A stretch of 64,000 bases of DNA, taken from Pegea sp. RAD2-039 (taxonomy: Eukaryota > Chordata > Thaliacea > Salpida > Salpidae). The stretch covers positions 186,001 through 250,000 of the forward strand of contig JAQGEQ010000260.1 in NCBI GenBank assembly GCA_034620365.1, written 5' to 3'. Of the stretch, positions 61,005 through 64,000 are shown piece by piece. Made by a program: the position numbers and the translations under genes. The notes below the pieces were generated by a model. That model searched no databases. It had not been told where the DNA came from and saw nothing but the letters and a program-made list of their open reading frames with translations. Numbering within the stretch: the stretch's first letter is position 1; each line of letters starts with the position of its first letter.

Positions 61005-62860
61005 TCAGTAATGTTGATTTACAAAAAAATCTTTTTCAATGTTTTTCAAGAATGATAATATTATGAAAAAGTAGAAATAAACAAAATAAATAAAATTATT
61101 AAAAAATGAAAACAGTAGCTGTTATTAGCAAAATTAAAGTTAAAATTATATAAACAATCAAATTTCATAAAACCAAAGAGTATTTTTAAAAATAATCTAA
61201 ACTTTTTTCATGTTTTGTTTTTCTCCTTTAATAGTTTTCCAAAAATAAATTTACTTCAAAATATTTCACATTCGAATTTCTAGCTTTGGATAAATCTCAG
61301 TTTTCAATAAAATTTATTTTTAAGGAAATTTTAGAATAAAAATTAATACTTTTATTTTTAACAAATATTTTTATTAGCAGATAAAATTGTTCTACTTTTG
61401 TTGAATTAAAACTAACAAGAAAAACGAGAAAAAGTAATTTAAGAACTTTTTTTGAGTTAGCTATATTATTGAATACTATTAAATCTATTTTCTATAAGAT
61501 TATTAAAATTTTTTTTTGGTTTTAAGGGATAATTGTATTTTTTTAATGGATAAATTCATAAAGACTGATCATTAAACTCATTATCATTAAGATCAACATC
61601 TTGCCAATATCTGCATTTGATGCTCATCTTCAATTTCTAAATAATTTTCTTTCAAACTACAAAACACACAGATCAATCACTGATGACGTCACATGCTGAT
61701 GACGTCATCTTCGATCGACACCAGATGTTATTTTGAACTCATCAACTTCTGGCTTATTCATCTTTGTCAAAGATCGTGTTCCGGTTCGCAGTAAGATCTT
61801 GTGGATATTAAATCTGTTTTTGAAGAGATTATTAAAAAAGAATTATAATGTAGAATGTATTAGTCTTAGATAATTACACAATGAAAGTTCTCTATTTTTG
61901 GTATCGACCACTTTTCGATAAATTAATGCAAAAATTTATATGGAGAAATACAAACAAACATTCAAAGTTAAGACAGCTTGAATATTTCAATTAATAAAAT
62001 TAAACTCCGTGAATTGCAATTTGACATCAAATATTTGTTGATTTTAAAAATTTTGAAGAAACTGTTATTTGTCATTGTAATCAACAGGATAGTGATTTGA
62101 ATCAATAAACTTTATGAGAATTACTACCTAAAACTATTTTTTCTATTTGTTTTTCAGAGAAGATCAATAAAGTTAGTTTGTAGCAAAGTAGTCAATAAAC
62201 AAAGTAACTGAAAATATTGGATTAAACAAAACTTAATTTCTACTTTAAAATTACTTTTTGATATTTCTATATCCATTCAAACTATCCTGCAATCCATGAA
62301 AAACAAATTTAAATTTATTAGGGAGTCAAATTACAAGATCGAAGAATCACTAAAACTTAATATCAATCAACGACTTGTCAAAGATAACTGAGTCTCACCA
62401 CTACTCTTCTGCATTTTATTATGTAAACTATTAGAAAAAATACCAGGCGGGTAAACACTTTACAGAAAAAGTAGTACTGAACTTACTATATAAATCACTT
62501 AAGAACCTTTAAGGCATTTAAGCTCACTATATTTAATAAAAACGATAAAAATGCTTTTAAAGTAGAAATTTTTCACAACAAGATTGCGAATAAGTTGAAG
62601 CTTTTGTAGAAAAATTTCAAACTTTAAATCTTGACTTATAATGATTAAAGAAACAAATTATAGGAAATTTTTTCTTTCTGGTTATTTAACTTTTATTTTA
62701 CTGTAATGATTAAAATAGCAATAAATTCGTCTTTTGGATAACATTTATAGTTTACTTTTTAACCTAAGTAGTTTTTAGAAAATATTAAAGTTTACTTCAT
62801 AAAACTTAAGCAAAATTGATTGTCTTGTGTAAGTAAAAATGTTTTGACAAAAAGATCTAG
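61005..62860 (-). repeat. Inverted pair A, right arm (family F4)
   Basis: Reverse complement of 8,275-10,130, including a worn palindrome module at 61,905-62,030 (TCGACCACTTTTCGA) and CACCACTACTCTTCTGCATT. Confidence 0.9.
61670..61810 (-). promoter_or_regulatory. Paired-CRE block, copy 4
   Basis: Perfect TGACGTCA at 61,684 and 61,700, 16 bp apart. It is the closest match to copy 2. Confidence 0.5.
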
Positions 62861-62899
62861 TCTAGTATTGAAATTCTAATTTTACTAGATTTTGTTCTG

Positions 62900-63130
62900 A
62901 TATTAGAATAATGTTTACAAATTTCAACAAAGTTTAAAAGTAAGCCTTAAAATTCAAGTTATTCAATATCACTTACGAAAATATAGCCTGAAGCAATACA
63001 AAGGTTTCAAAATTATTTATCATCAGCGACATCTAGCGTTAACTTGTTCAACTATAAATACAAAAACCAAAAAAGTTTGATTAGCGTTTTATAATTTTAT
63101 AAAAAAAATTGTTACTAACGCAAAACAATC
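62900..63130 (+). repeat. Repeat family R5, plus copy
   Basis: Contains TTTATCATCAGCGACATCTA. It joins pair A's right arm at about 62,862, so the two are separate units. Confidence 0.8.
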
Positions 63131-64000
63131 AATATTTCTTAAGTTTAATATAGTATATGAGGTGAAATTTAATGTTTTCTTCAAACTACTTAGGTTTAAA
63201 AGTAAACAATCAATGTTTTCGAAAACCACGAATTTATAGTTATTTTAATAATCACAAAAAAAGGAAAAACATTCTGCTGTCATATGAGAGTGGATTCAGT
63301 GGAAAACTGTTTGAACTGATCTTTTATTTAAATAAATATTTTAGTTTCAAAATTGAATTTTTAAACAATTGAACTTCTTTAGCGATCAATGCTCAAATTA
63401 TTTAGTTTTAAATTTGTATTTATGCTTCAATATCAAAAAAACAATGAAAAAATTTTTTAAATTCTTAGAGCTGGTTAGTAAGGTTTAGAAAATTCTTATT
63501 TTTTATAAAACTAAAATTCTGTTTTTTTGTGATAAATTCTTAAGACAAAAATAACTTAAAATTGAGAATGATAGTATGATATGGGTTATTTATAAAAAAG
63601 GTTATTAAAAAAAATTAAAACCAATTTTTAAAATATATCTGACAATAATCATCCAAATAATTGATAACTTCAGTAAAATGAAATCTTTTGATTATAATCC
63701 TACTTTTGTTTTTATCAAAAGTTCACAAAATAAAATGATCTTAACATTTTAGGAATGAGAAAGTTGTAGGTAGATGATTTTTGCTTAAATTGACTACACA
63801 AAAATTTATTTTCTTAGAAATTGCACATCATTTTAGCTTCAACCTTCTTACTGTGCATGTCATCTAACAACAACAGTAAGAAGTTATGACATTTTTATCA
63901 ACGTCAACCTGTTCAATTAGTCATTATGAAATGAAGTGTTGTTGAGTGATGAAATAAATTACACCTAAATTTGAATTTCAAAATTCTGCTTATAATTTAA
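63005..64000 (+). repeat. Family F3, third copy (cut by window edge)
   Basis: Mirrors 27,917-28,935. From about 63,460 it also repeats 2,610-3,140 directly. Confidence 0.85.

Noticed and set aside
5480-62860. One giant palindrome covering the window
   Set aside because: The order of paired arms (5.5 and 8.3 kb matching 55.8 and 61.0 kb in the same order) does not fit a single fold.
63172-63372. 66-codon plus-strand frame
   Set aside because: It lies within repeat F3, and the mirrored copy at 28,560-28,760 does not keep the frame.
1-64000. CRISPR arrays, bacterial operons or rRNA genes
   Set aside because: There are no regularly spaced identical repeats with unique spacers, no ribosome-binding sites before long frames and no rRNA-like stretch.

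Overview
Organism. The window is nuclear DNA of a eukaryote, most likely an invertebrate animal. It is roughly three quarters A+T, almost gene-free, full of dispersed repeats, and carries splice-site signals, a short (53 nt) candidate intron, a decayed LINE and fragments resembling eukaryotic initiator-Met and His tRNAs. The abundance of the octamer TGACGTCA together with a very short intron is reminiscent of tunicates, but this is a weak guess.

Layout. 1-12,200 is repeat-dominated and includes a 1.47 kb minisatellite of about 20-bp units (821-2,290). 12,300-18,600 is an island of mostly single-copy sequence. It holds the only long open frames: a probable two-exon plus-strand gene of unknown function (14,154-16,484), facing a minus-strand set of open segments (18,537-17,771) that looks like a partly decayed or multi-exon gene with an ankyrin-like stretch. 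Those segments lie in a cluster of ten TGACGTCA octamers. 18,600-32,880 is again repeats. 33,000-36,300 is a second single-copy island with a decayed LINE 3' end (33,719-34,123) and a small minus-strand membrane-protein frame interrupted by one TGA (34,942-34,574). 36,300-64,000 is repeats, interrupted by a G+C-rich island with plausible exons (46,168-46,690), a 100-bp G+C-rich patch (39,612-39,715) and a small minus-strand exon candidate near 55.6 kb.

Repeats. The repeats form a mosaic of a few families, each in two or more copies and often as opposed pairs with arms of 0.7-2.9 kb, several close to 1.8 kb. Many copies share one module of three palindromes at near-constant spacing: a TCCGGA site (TTTGTCCGGACAAA at its fullest), then about 100 bp on a TCGAC-N5-GTCGA dyad, then about 105-115 bp further TTTGACGTCAAA. 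Another family carries a pair of TGACGTCA sites exactly 16 bp apart in its best copies. One direct duplication (30,740-32,880 and 53,330-55,510) carries a coding-like segment. The strongest candidate for something undescribed is this family of palindrome-bearing repeats; their mobility and function are unknown.

Limits. All alignments were made by eye, repeat edges are approximate to tens of bases, and no gene could be named.
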